Assembly: GCF_026586625.1 (NCBI RefSeq)
Contig: NZ_JAODIW010000008.1
Coordinates: 713,757 to 777,756 of the forward strand
Direction: 5' to 3'
Source of the DNA: Halobium salinum
Lineage (GTDB): Archaea; Halobacteriota; Halobacteria; Halobacteriales; Haloferacaceae
Length of the DNA: 64,000 bases
The notes under the pieces were generated by a model. It worked only from the letters and a program-made list of their open reading frames with translations, did no database searches and was not told the DNA's origin. Both the position numbers and the translations under genes were made by a program. Shown here in pieces: positions 26,042 to 34,068 of the stretch (positions are counted from its first letter, which is position 1; each line of letters opens with the position of its first letter).

Positions 26042-26926
26042 TCACTCCCGTCCGGATGGGCTCCGAACGGTGAGCACCGGCCGTGTCGCCCCCCGGAGTA
26101 CCTTGCTCGCGGTGCTCCCGAGAAGCAGCCGCTCCGTTCCCCGTCGTCCGCGGGTCCCCATCGTGATGAGGTCCGCGCCGACTTCGGTCGCGTAGTCGAG
26201 AATCTCGCGGGCGGGAACGCCCTCCCCGATTGCCGTCTCCGTGGAGATTCCTTCGGCGTCGAGCGTCGCCGCCGCCGCGTCGGCGTACCGTTCGCTGAGT
26301 CGCGCCAGTCCGCCGAGGAGACCGACCACCACGTCGGGGTCGAACACGCTCACGTCAGTGACGGCGAGAACGTGAACGGGGGCGTCGAACTGCCGCGCCA
26401 GCGCCGCCGCGTGCGGGAGCGCCGCGAGGGACCCCCGGCTCCCGTCGGTCGGGAGGAGTACCGCCGTCACGTCTGCGAACCCGTCCGCACCCGTCGCCGT
26501 CAGCACCGGGGTCGTCGCCTCCCTGACGACCCGTTCGGCCGTGCTCCCGAGGAGGAATTCGGGACGGTTCGTCCGACCGTGGCGTCCGACCACGACGAGG
26601 TCGGCCCCTACGCGGTCGGCGTGTTCGAGGACGACCCGATGCGGGCGGCCGCGTTCGACCGCCGTCTCGACCCGCAGGCCGCGCTCCCGAGCCGTCGTCT
26701 CCGCGTCGTCGACGGCCGCTTCCGCGGAGGTCGCCAACGCGGCGGCCGCGTCGTCGAGAGGCGGTCCGGAGTCACCCGTCGCCGACGCCGAGCGTCGGCC
26801 GGGCGTCGGGACGACGCTCACCACGTGAAGCGTCGAGCCGAACGCCGCCGCCAACGTCACGGCCTGTGCAGTCGCGACTGCGGCGCCCACACTGCCGTCG
26901 GTCGCGAGCAGGACCCGTTCGTACAT
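26042..26926 (-). CDS. Tandem-domain universal stress protein
   Basis: 294 aa with two complete UspA domains (about 1-140 and 150-290). Each keeps the ATP-binding pattern Gx2Gx9GS/T: GRHGRTNRPEFLLGST in the first and GTRGRRGTERLLLGST in the second. Both also begin with the VLLATDGS / VLLPTDGS strand-loop. So, unlike the UspA at 21.2 kb, this one should bind ATP in both halves. The VIT1-like transporter gene lies 61 bases downstream in the same direction of reading on the far side, and no shared role is evident. Confidence 0.92.
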   Translation of the reverse strand: MYERVLLATDGSVGAAVATAQAVTLAAAFGSTLHVVSVVPTPGRRSASATGDSGPPLDDAAAALATSAEAAVDDAETTARERGLRVETAVERGRPHRVVLEHADRVGADLVVVGRHGRTNRPEFLLGSTAERVVREATTPVLTATGADGFADVTAVLLPTDGSRGSLAALPHAAALARQFDAPVHVLAVTDVSVFDPDVVVGLLGGLARLSERYADAAAATLDAEGISTETAIGEGVPAREILDYATEVGADLITMGTRGRRGTERLLLGSTASKVLRGATRPVLTVRSPSGRE

Positions 26927-26986
26927 GCGGGTAGTTGGCGGCGGACGGACAAGACCGTAGCGTGGGGCGTCGACCGGTGGTCGCTT

Positions 26987-27526
26987 TCAGACGAGCCCCT
27001 CGATGAAGAACCCGGTGGCGAAGGCGACGCTCGCCGCGAGCATCCCGACGACGAACATCTCGACGCCGTTTCGCACCCACCAGCGGTTCGTCACGAGCGT
27101 CCGGCTCGCGCCGACGGTGAAGAAGGCGACACCGGTGACGGCGACGGAGAAGGAGAAGGTCGGTCGGAGGTCGAGGACGTACGGCAGCAGCGGGGTCCAC
27201 CCGGCGACGACGAACGCGAGGAAGGTGACCAACGCCGTCCGACCGGGCGTCCGGTCGTCGTGGACGGCGTTACCCGTGGCGGCGGCGTAGTCGCGCTCCG
27301 AGCGGGTACTGAGGTAGTTGCTCATCCCCATGGAGAAGCCGTCGGCCAGGAGGTTCGCCACGCCGAGCACGAGAACGATAGTCGGGTCGAGCGCCGCCCC
27401 GGCGACGCCTGCGACGACCGCGAAGGTCGTAACGATTCCGTCGTTCGCGCCGTAGACGACCTCTGCGATGTACCGGCCCGCATCGTCGACCTCGTCACCT
27501 AGGAGCCGTTCGAGCATCGGGTACAC
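26987..27526 (-). CDS. VIT1/CCC1-family metal transporter
   Basis: 179 aa. Opens with [20 protein letters not shown], the first membrane helix of the VIT1/CCC1 family with its conserved Asp-Gly-Ile. [20 protein letters not shown] holds the metal-binding region. Three further helices end in [19 protein letters not shown]. The plant and yeast members move Fe2+/Mn2+ into vacuoles; archaeal ones presumably export or sequester the same ions. It is shorter than eukaryotic VIT1, lacking the cytosolic metal-binding insertion, as is common for prokaryotic members. Confidence 0.85.
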   Translation of the reverse strand: MYPMLERLLGDEVDDAGRYIAEVVYGANDGIVTTFAVVAGVAGAALDPTIVLVLGVANLLADGFSMGMSNYLSTRSERDYAAATGNAVHDDRTPGRTALVTFLAFVVAGWTPLLPYVLDLRPTFSFSVAVTGVAFFTVGASRTLVTNRWWVRNGVEMFVVGMLAASVAFATGFFIEGLV

Positions 27527-27620
27527 CTCGGTAGCCCCTGGTCAATGGCGTTTCGGGAAGTCGACAGCGGCCGAACTCCTGTCCTCGGTCGGGGAGGGTG
27601 CGACCGCGACGGTCGCCGAC

Positions 27621-27680
27621 ACCACCGCGTCAGCGATGCGGGCGCGCACGAACCCGCGCCCGTCGTTGCGCTCAGTCGTC
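27621..27680 (-). repeat. Single hairpin repeat unit at the end of nhaC
   Basis: Read on the minus strand: GACGACTGAGCGCAACGAC, core GGGCGCG-GGTTCGTG-CGCGCCC, then ATCGCTGACGCGGTGGTG. It is the same element as at 5521 and 19049. The TGA stop of the antiporter gene (27674-27672) is part of the conserved left flank. Confidence 0.75.
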
Positions 27681-29264
27681 CGTCCCCACCACGGACTTCG
27701 CGGCCCCGACCACGCCGGCCTGTGTCTCTTCGGCCCGCCGGGTGATTCGCCACCCGGTGACGCCCATCGTCACGAGGATGAGCGGCGAGAGAAAGCCGAG
27801 GAAGTAGTAGGGCGCGTACGCGAGCGTCGGGACGCCCAGCACCGTCGCCATGTACACCCCGCCGGCGTTCCAGGGGACGAGCGCGCTGGTGGTCGTCCCG
27901 GCGGCCTCGACGGCCCGGGAGAGGTTGCGCGACTCCAGTCCCTCGTCGTCGTACAGTCCGCGGAGGCTGAGCCCCGGGACGACGATGCTCATGTACTGCT
28001 CGGCGGCGAGGACGTTCATCCCGAACGCCGAGACGGCGGTGCCGGCGATGAGCACGGCCACACGGTCCGTGAGGCTGTCGACGGCGTCGCCGACGGCGTT
28101 GACCGGGCGAGCGAGCGTCCGGCCGAACGACGAGCCGGGCTCGATCCGAGGCGTCTCGTACTCGCCGAGCCACACGATGCCGCGCCCGAGGTGGTGGGCG
28201 ATGACGGCGAGACAGCCCGTCCGTTCGAGGAGGCCACCGAGGGCGAGGGCCGCGACGACGACGGTGATGGTCCACGAGGAGCCGATGAACCCGCCGGTGG
28301 AGAGCAGGTCGTTGGCGAGCGCCAGGCCGGTCTCGGGTCCGGTCCCGTTCTGAACCACGTCCCACGCGCCGACGAACCCCTCGACCGAGAGCGGACCCTG
28401 TACGAATATCTGGGTGAAGACCCCGGCGAACACGCCCGCGAGAAGCGAGGGGAGCGCCGGGTACCCGCGGAGCGCGAGCCCGAACGTGACCAGCAGCGGG
28501 AGGAACACCAGCGGCGTCACCGAGTACGCGCCGGTGATGGCCGACTGAATCTCGGCGACGCGGCCGACCGGGATGTCGCCGGTGGCCGCGAGACCGAGGT
28601 AGCTGTAGCCGACCAGCGAGAGCAGGAGGGCGATGCCCGTTCCGACGCGCATCGTGCGAATGTGGGTGTAGAGGTCGGTGTTCGTCACCGCCGCCGCGAG
28701 GTTCGTCGTGTCCGATAGGGGCGAAATCTTGTCGCCGGTGTAGGCACCCGTCAGGACGGCCCCGGCGGTCATCGGCTCGGGGACCCCGAGGCCGGCGCCG
28801 ATACCGACGAACGCGACGCCGAGCGTCCCGGCCGTCGTCCACGAGGAGCCGACCGCGAAGGCGACTCCGGTCGCGAGAAGCGCCGCGACGGGCAGGAAGA
28901 TGGTCGGGTTCAACAGCTCCAGCCCGTAGTAGATGAGCGCCGGGATGGTGCCCGCGCCGGTCCACGTCGCGATGAGCGCGTAGATGATGAAGATGATGAG
29001 AATGGCCTGCATCCCCATCCGGAGCCCGTCGACCACACCCTCGTACATGCGCTCCCAGGGGACGCCAATCCAGTAGCGTCCGACCAGCCCGGTCAACACC
29101 ATCCCCCACAGGAGGGGGATGTGCGCGTCGAGTTCGAGGATGATGGCCCCGACGCTCAGAAAGGCGAGCATCCCGACGACGGGGACGAGCGCCTGCAATA
29201 AGGTCGGGCGCTCCGCCTCGGAGAGGTCGTCGTACGTCAGCGGCTCGAACGATAACGTCGCCAT
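27672..29264 (-). CDS. nhaC: Na+/H+ antiporter NhaC family
   Basis: 530 aa from Met at 29264 (MATLSFEPLTYDD); a Met nine codons earlier lies next to the TATA box and is less likely. About twelve membrane helices. The NhaC signature GAVLTGAYTGDKISPLSDTT is intact, as are SSWTTAGTLGVAFVG and SSWTITVVVAALALGGLLE, which form the two inverted halves. NhaC antiporters expel Na+ in exchange for H+ and help a salt-in halophile hold K+/Na+ balance. The reading frame ends inside a hairpin repeat (VVGTDD then TGA). Confidence 0.92.
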   Translation of the reverse strand: MATLSFEPLTYDDLSEAERPTLLQALVPVVGMLAFLSVGAIILELDAHIPLLWGMVLTGLVGRYWIGVPWERMYEGVVDGLRMGMQAILIIFIIYALIATWTGAGTIPALIYYGLELLNPTIFLPVAALLATGVAFAVGSSWTTAGTLGVAFVGIGAGLGVPEPMTAGAVLTGAYTGDKISPLSDTTNLAAAVTNTDLYTHIRTMRVGTGIALLLSLVGYSYLGLAATGDIPVGRVAEIQSAITGAYSVTPLVFLPLLVTFGLALRGYPALPSLLAGVFAGVFTQIFVQGPLSVEGFVGAWDVVQNGTGPETGLALANDLLSTGGFIGSSWTITVVVAALALGGLLERTGCLAVIAHHLGRGIVWLGEYETPRIEPGSSFGRTLARPVNAVGDAVDSLTDRVAVLIAGTAVSAFGMNVLAAEQYMSIVVPGLSLRGLYDDEGLESRNLSRAVEAAGTTTSALVPWNAGGVYMATVLGVPTLAYAPYYFLGFLSPLILVTMGVTGWRITRRAEETQAGVVGAAKSVVGTDD

Positions 29265-29292
29265 GTGGCCGACGATATTCGCTTGGCGCATT

Positions 29293-29300
29293 TTAATTGC
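29293..29300 (-). promoter_or_regulatory. TATA box of nhaC
   Basis: On the minus strand AATTAAAA lies 29-36 nt before the Met at 29264, and it practically touches the alternative upstream Met. Confidence 0.5.
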
Positions 29301-29401
29301 ACGCTCTAATGCACGGTAGGCATGTGTTGACGTGGGAGCCGGTACCGGAGCGCAGATTCGGCCGGACGGGAGAGTGAGACCGACCGACAGGAGCCCGAGA
29401 C

Positions 29402-30874
29402 TCAGTCCAGTTTCGCCTTCGCCTCGCGGAACAGCCCGTCGAGAATCTCCGGGGTCGTCGGGTGGTACGCTCGGTCGGGCAGGTCGCGGACGTCCATCCG
29501 CTCCTTGACGGCGACCTGCATCGTCTTCGCCATCACGTCGGCGTGGTAGTGCAGCCCCTGGTAGCCGAGCACCGTCCCGTCCGCGGCGTCGACGACGAGC
29601 GTCGCCCGGCCGCGGGAGGCGTTCTTCGTCTTGAACACGCCGTCGTCCGCGGCCTCGCGGGAGACGGCGAGGTAGTCGAGGTCCCGCTTCTCGGCCGTCC
29701 GCCGGGAGTGGCCCACGCGGGCGAACGGGTACACCGCGGCCCCCGAGAACATCACGTGGTGGTGGAGCGGCTGGTACTCCTCGAGGGGCTCCCCGCGCAC
29801 GTCGGCGAGGATGTTGTCTGCGGCGGCGTACCCCTGTTCTTTGGCGACGTGGAGTATCGGCTCCTTCCCGTTCACGTCGCCGACGACGAACGTCCGGTCG
29901 TCGTCGCGGGCGCGCATCGTGTCCTCGACCCACCCTTCCTCCGGTTCGAGGGGCGTGTGCTCCAGTCCGAGTCGGTCGACGGTCGGGCGTCGACCCGTGA
30001 AGAGAAACAGTTCGTCGGCGTCGACCACCCGCTCGGTCGGCTCGGCCAGCGCCGACCCGTCCCCGTGGTGCTCGACGTGGAGCCTGACGCCGCCGTCGTC
30101 GGTCCGCTCGACCGACTGCTCGTGGGTGTTGGTCAGCACCTCGACGTCCCACTCCTCGCGGTACATCGAGAGTAGCTCCTCTCCGAACTCGGGGTCGGCC
30201 TCGTCGAGCGGCCGGTCGTCGTGTTCGACGACGGTCAGGTCGACGCCGGCCTCCGCGAGGTACGGGACGAGTTCGATGCCGACGTAGCCGAATCCCATCA
30301 CGACCCCGGAGTCGGGCAACTCGGTCGCGTCGAGTACGTCCGCGCTGGTCAGGAAGTCGACGTCGTCGATGCCGTCGAGGTCGGGGACGTTCACCGAGGA
30401 GCCGGTGGCGACGACGACGTAGTCGGCGTCGACCTCGTACGGCTCCCGGCGGTCGACCGTGCCGCGTCCGTCGTCCGTCGGGTCGATGCGTACCCGGTGG
30501 TCGTCGACGAACGCACCCGTCCCGTGGACGAACTCGACGCCGTCGCGCTCGGCGATGGAGTGGACGGCGCTCCGGCGGTGGCCCGCGAAGTTCGAGATAT
30601 GTTCGTCCTTCCGCGAGACGACGGCGTCGAGGTCCATCTCGGGTGGCTCGCCGACGAGGCGCTCGTCGTGACGGGCCTGATAGCGGTGACTCGCGGCCGA
30701 CAGCACCTCCTTCGAGGGCATACAGCCCCGCAGGATACAGAGCCCGCCACCCGGCTCCCCGTCGTCGACGAGCGTCAGTCGGTCGAGTTCGCGGTTCTCT
30801 CCGACGTGGCTCGACAGTCGCTCGGCGACGGCGACGCCCGCACTCCCGTAGGCACCGATGATGACGACGTGCAT
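29402..30874 (-). CDS. Class I pyridine nucleotide-disulfide oxidoreductase
   Basis: 490 aa flavoenzyme of the dihydrolipoamide dehydrogenase / mercuric reductase class. The FAD motif is unusual (VVIIGAYGSAGVAVAERL; GxxGxxG rather than GxGxxG). The redox pair is Cys46-Cys51 in GGLCILRGCMPSK. NAD(P) binding is by GVVMGFGYVGIELVPYLAEA, and the second FAD contact by RTFVVGDVNG. The C-terminal His region (YHPTTPEILDGL) of disulfide reductases is present. No 2-oxoacid dehydrogenase genes are nearby, so the substrate may be a small disulfide or quinone rather than lipoamide. Confidence 0.85.
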   Translation of the reverse strand: MHVVIIGAYGSAGVAVAERLSSHVGENRELDRLTLVDDGEPGGGLCILRGCMPSKEVLSAASHRYQARHDERLVGEPPEMDLDAVVSRKDEHISNFAGHRRSAVHSIAERDGVEFVHGTGAFVDDHRVRIDPTDDGRGTVDRREPYEVDADYVVVATGSSVNVPDLDGIDDVDFLTSADVLDATELPDSGVVMGFGYVGIELVPYLAEAGVDLTVVEHDDRPLDEADPEFGEELLSMYREEWDVEVLTNTHEQSVERTDDGGVRLHVEHHGDGSALAEPTERVVDADELFLFTGRRPTVDRLGLEHTPLEPEEGWVEDTMRARDDDRTFVVGDVNGKEPILHVAKEQGYAAADNILADVRGEPLEEYQPLHHHVMFSGAAVYPFARVGHSRRTAEKRDLDYLAVSREAADDGVFKTKNASRGRATLVVDAADGTVLGYQGLHYHADVMAKTMQVAVKERMDVRDLPDRAYHPTTPEILDGLFREAKAKLD

Positions 30875-30955
30875 GAAGGGAGGTGCGAGCGGGGGAAATT
30901 AGTCGTTGTGTCCGTTGTGCGACCGGGGCGCACCGGTGTCGCCGTGCGGGGCGAA

Positions 30956-32398
30956 CTACCGCACCCGACCGCGCAGGCCGGCCGCGAGCGCGACCGCGGC
31001 GACGGCGAGAAGCGCGACGAGCGCCCCGAATCCGGGTGACGTGGCGCCGGTGCTCTCACCGCCGGTGCCGTTGCCGACCGAGGTGTTCGTCGTCCCGGTC
31101 GAGCCGTTCGGGGCGACCGTCCCGTTCGAACCGTTCGACCCGTCGGGCCCCTCCGCGGTGGTCGTCGCCGTCGTCGTCGCGTTCGTCCCGTTCGCCTCCA
31201 ACCCTCGAATCGTCACCTCGCGGGCCGAGAAGTGGTTGATGGCGATGGCGACGTCCGCGACGGCGCCCGGCTGTGTGCTCGGAGAGACCTTGTAGCGGGA
31301 CTCCGGTCCGTTGTTCGCGGCGACGCGGAGTTGAGCGTAGGTCCGGGCCGTGGGAACGGTCTCACCGTCGACGAGGACCGTCACCTCCTCCGGCCGGTCG
31401 GCGACCGTCTCGGTGACGCTCGTGAACACCACGGCGCCCTGCTTCTGCGAGCGGTCGACGGTGAGGTTCACCGTCCCGTTCGACGCCGAGGCGTTCAGCG
31501 TCGTCTCGTTCTCGTAGACGACCGTGTCGACGACGGTGCCGTTCGCGCGGTCCATCACGTACACCTCGCCGGTCGCGACGCCGTCGGCGACGAACTGCTC
31601 CTGTCTCCGGTCGTCGGTGCCGCGCTTACCCTGGTAGGCGCGGACGACGAGGATGCCGTCCCGGCCGAGTTCGGCGACGACGTTCCCCTCGTCGTTGACG
31701 CCGACGCTCCCGTTACCGACGACGGTGACGGAGGCCTCCGCTCGCTCCTCGTTGGTCACGATGACCTGCGAGTCGCCCTCGTAGGCGGCCTCGGCCTCGC
31801 CGGAGACGTTGGCGAGGACGTACTGGGTCCCCCGGTTCGAGCGGACGACGACGATACCGTGTTCGTTGTCGTGGACCGACAGCGCCGCGCCCGAGCCGGT
31901 CCGGAGGTCCAGGTTCGCCTCCGTCCGCGAGGTCACGGTGAGGTTCGCGCCCGGCAGCGTGTTCAGCGCCGGCAACGAGACGCCGATGTCGGCGAGACCG
32001 GCCGCCTGTGCGTCGGTTCGGGACTGGACGGCGAGGGAGTCGAAGTAGGTCGTCCCGTCGACCGTGTAGTCGGTCAGGGTCGTCGGCTCGACGCCGACGC
32101 CGACGTGGGCGCCGTCGTAGGACTCGATGGCCCCGACCCCGTCGTCCGTCGGAGCGTCGGTGTCGTTGCCGGGTCCGTCCCCGGCGGCCGAGCCGTTGCC
32201 GGCGCTGTCGTTCCCGCCGGGCGTCGTGGCGGTCTCGTTCGGCGTCTCCTGGACGACTGCGGCGCCGGCCCCCGGTGACGCGCCGGCGGACTGGCCGGCA
32301 CCCGACCCACCGGGTGCGGCGAGGACGACGCCGACCGGGGCCGCCATCGCCACCGCGACCACGGCCACGGCGAGCGTCGAACGCGAGATGACACTCAT
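30956..32398 (-). CDS. Secreted PGF-CTERM surface protein
   Basis: 480 aa. A Sec-type signal (STLAVAVVAVAMAAPVGVVLA) is followed by a Gly/Ser/Asn/Thr-rich spacer and a beta-rich domain with many Asn-X-Ser/Thr sequons. At the end comes a Thr/Asn/Gly-rich stretch, then ATSPGFGALVALLAVAAVAL and a basic tail (RGRVR). SPGFG plus hydrophobic helix plus arginines is the PGF-CTERM signal, cleaved and lipid-anchored by archaeosortase A. So this protein is displayed on the cell surface. Its domain contains DYTVDGTTYFDSLAVQS and VVRSNRGTQYVLANVSGE, which I cannot place in a named family. Confidence 0.8.
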   Translation of the reverse strand: MSVISRSTLAVAVVAVAMAAPVGVVLAAPGGSGAGQSAGASPGAGAAVVQETPNETATTPGGNDSAGNGSAAGDGPGNDTDAPTDDGVGAIESYDGAHVGVGVEPTTLTDYTVDGTTYFDSLAVQSRTDAQAAGLADIGVSLPALNTLPGANLTVTSRTEANLDLRTGSGAALSVHDNEHGIVVVRSNRGTQYVLANVSGEAEAAYEGDSQVIVTNEERAEASVTVVGNGSVGVNDEGNVVAELGRDGILVVRAYQGKRGTDDRRQEQFVADGVATGEVYVMDRANGTVVDTVVYENETTLNASASNGTVNLTVDRSQKQGAVVFTSVTETVADRPEEVTVLVDGETVPTARTYAQLRVAANNGPESRYKVSPSTQPGAVADVAIAINHFSAREVTIRGLEANGTNATTTATTTAEGPDGSNGSNGTVAPNGSTGTTNTSVGNGTGGESTGATSPGFGALVALLAVAAVALAAGLRGRVR

Positions 32399-32463
32399 CG
32401 TCCCGGCTACGGGCGTCGGCGGCGTCAGTGTTCCGGCCCCCGTGACTCGACGGTCGCCGTCGC

Positions 32464-33423
32464 CTACCGCGAGATGCCGGCCGTCTCCTCGTCGACGACT
32501 CGCTGGACTTCCTCGGGGGTGAGGACGGCCATGTCGCCGGCGATGGTGCGCTTCAGCGAGGCCGTGGCCGCCCCGTGTGCCAGTGCGACGGGTACGTCTC
32601 CCCCGTCGAGACGCTTCGCGAGGAACCCGCCGACGAAGGCGTCGCCGGTGCCGATGGCGTCGCGCGTGTCGGCGGCGTACGCCGCCTGCTCGTAGGTCTC
32701 GCCCTCGTGGTAGGCGAGCGCCCCCTCGTCGCCCCGGGTGACCACGACCGTCTCGAAGCTGTGTGCGTCGGCGAGGTCCGCGGCGATATCGGCGGCCGAG
32801 CCGTCGACACCGAGCACCTCGCGGGCGTCGCGTTCGGCGACGACGAGGACGTCCACGAAGGGGAACAGTCGCTCACAGCCCCGTTTCGCCTCCGGCGCCG
32901 ACCAGAGCTTCGCGCGGTAGTTGAGGTCGAACGCCGTCGTCGTCCCGTTCTCGCGGGCCGTCGTCAGGAGCTCCTTCGTCGCCTCCGCGGCCGCGTCGGA
33001 GAGCGCGGGCGTGATGCCGCTCGTGTAGAAGGTCCGCGCGTCGGCGACGACGCCGGTGGGGAGCGCCTCGGCGTCGACGGTCGTGATGGAGGCGTCGGTG
33101 CGGTCGTAGACGACGTTCGTCCCGCGGGGTTCGCCGCCGTACTCGAGGTAGTACGTGCCGAGTCGGGCGTCGTCGGCGTCGTCCCAGTCGATACCCGTCC
33201 GGACGCCGTTGGCGCGGAGTTCGCGGACGATGCGCCGCCCCAACGGGGAGTCGGGCAGTTTCGAGAGCCACACCGTACTCTGTCCCAACTGGGCGGCCGC
33301 GACGGCGACGTTCGACTCGGCGCCGCCGGGTCGGGCCTCGAACCCGTCGGTCGTCTCCAGGCGCTCCCCCTTCGGCGGGGAGAGCCGCAGCATCGTCTCC
33401 CCGAAGGTGACGAGGTCGGTCAT
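32464..33423 (-). CDS. kdgK: 2-keto-3-deoxygluconate kinase
   Basis: 319 aa PfkB-family kinase from Met at 33423 ([17 protein letters not shown]), fixed by a TATA box upstream. Diagnostic blocks: [20 protein letters not shown] near the substrate site, [20 protein letters not shown] and the catalytic [14 protein letters not shown]. The N-terminus and [10 protein letters not shown] pattern match haloarchaeal KdgK1, which phosphorylates KDG in the semiphosphorylative Entner-Doudoroff pathway, the main haloarchaeal glucose route. No KDPG aldolase or gluconate dehydratase gene is adjacent. Confidence 0.88.
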   Translation of the reverse strand: MTDLVTFGETMLRLSPPKGERLETTDGFEARPGGAESNVAVAAAQLGQSTVWLSKLPDSPLGRRIVRELRANGVRTGIDWDDADDARLGTYYLEYGGEPRGTNVVYDRTDASITTVDAEALPTGVVADARTFYTSGITPALSDAAAEATKELLTTARENGTTTAFDLNYRAKLWSAPEAKRGCERLFPFVDVLVVAERDAREVLGVDGSAADIAADLADAHSFETVVVTRGDEGALAYHEGETYEQAAYAADTRDAIGTGDAFVGGFLAKRLDGGDVPVALAHGAATASLKRTIAGDMAVLTPEEVQRVVDEETAGISR

Positions 33424-33446
33424 ACCCCGACGTTCACGCGATGGGA

Positions 33447-33455
33447 CATAAATTG
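33447..33455 (-). promoter_or_regulatory. TATA box of kdgK
   Basis: Minus-strand CAATTTATG, 24-32 nt before the kdgK Met, the only A/T-rich patch in the gap. Confidence 0.5.
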
Positions 33456-33561
33456 AGGCGGTGGCGAGCTGACGGCCGGGAGTCGACCACGAGCGCCGAC
33501 CCACCGCCGGCGCGACGGTCGACCGGACGGTTCATGAGACAGGAAGCTAGCCTGTCGGCGT

Positions 33562-34038
33562 ATGCCCTCCAGACGACGGCTGATGACGACGCTCGGCGCC
33601 GCCGGCCTCGCGGGACTGGCCGGCTGTAGCGGCTCCGGTAGCGGCGGCTCCGATACGCTCGACTGTCAGAGTGGGGTGGTCGACCGCGGCGACGGCGACG
33701 TGCTCGCACACGGCGCGGTGGCCGGCGTGGACGGGGAAGACGTGCGCCTCGTCGTCCCGCTTTCGGTCGAGAGCGTCCAGCGGGCCGGCGTCGAGCGCCT
33801 CGCCGTCCACGACGCATCCGACGACCTCGCGTACGTCATCCCGGTGTCCGCCGGCGACGCGTCTCTGATGGCGAACAAGGGCGGCGTGAGCGAGGGACAG
33901 CTACGGTACGAGCAATACCTCGGGAAGCGCCCGTTTCACGGGGAGTACCGAGTCGTCGCCGAGAACGGGCGCGGCGAGGCCGTCGACTCGGTCACGGTGG
34001 CGTTCAACTGCTTCCCCGAAGTGACGCGTTCGGAGTGA
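33562..34038 (+). CDS. Small Tat-type lipoprotein
   Basis: 158 aa. The leader MPSRRRLMTTLGAAGLAGLA-GC is a Tat signal with lipobox, so the mature protein is anchored outside. A short Gly/Ser linker precedes a compact beta-rich domain (DTLDCQSGVVDRGDGDVLAH, VRLVVPLSVESVQRAGVERL, YRVVAENGRGEAVDSVTVAF) with two cysteines (in TLDCQS and FNCFPE) that could form a disulfide. No family recognised. It converges with mutL, whose stop is 30 bases away. Confidence 0.72.
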   Translation: MPSRRRLMTTLGAAGLAGLAGCSGSGSGGSDTLDCQSGVVDRGDGDVLAHGAVAGVDGEDVRLVVPLSVESVQRAGVERLAVHDASDDLAYVIPVSAGDASLMANKGGVSEGQLRYEQYLGKRPFHGEYRVVAENGRGEAVDSVTVAFNCFPEVTRSE

Positions 34039-34068
34039 GTCGGCGCCGTGGGGCCGCGAGGCCGCCCG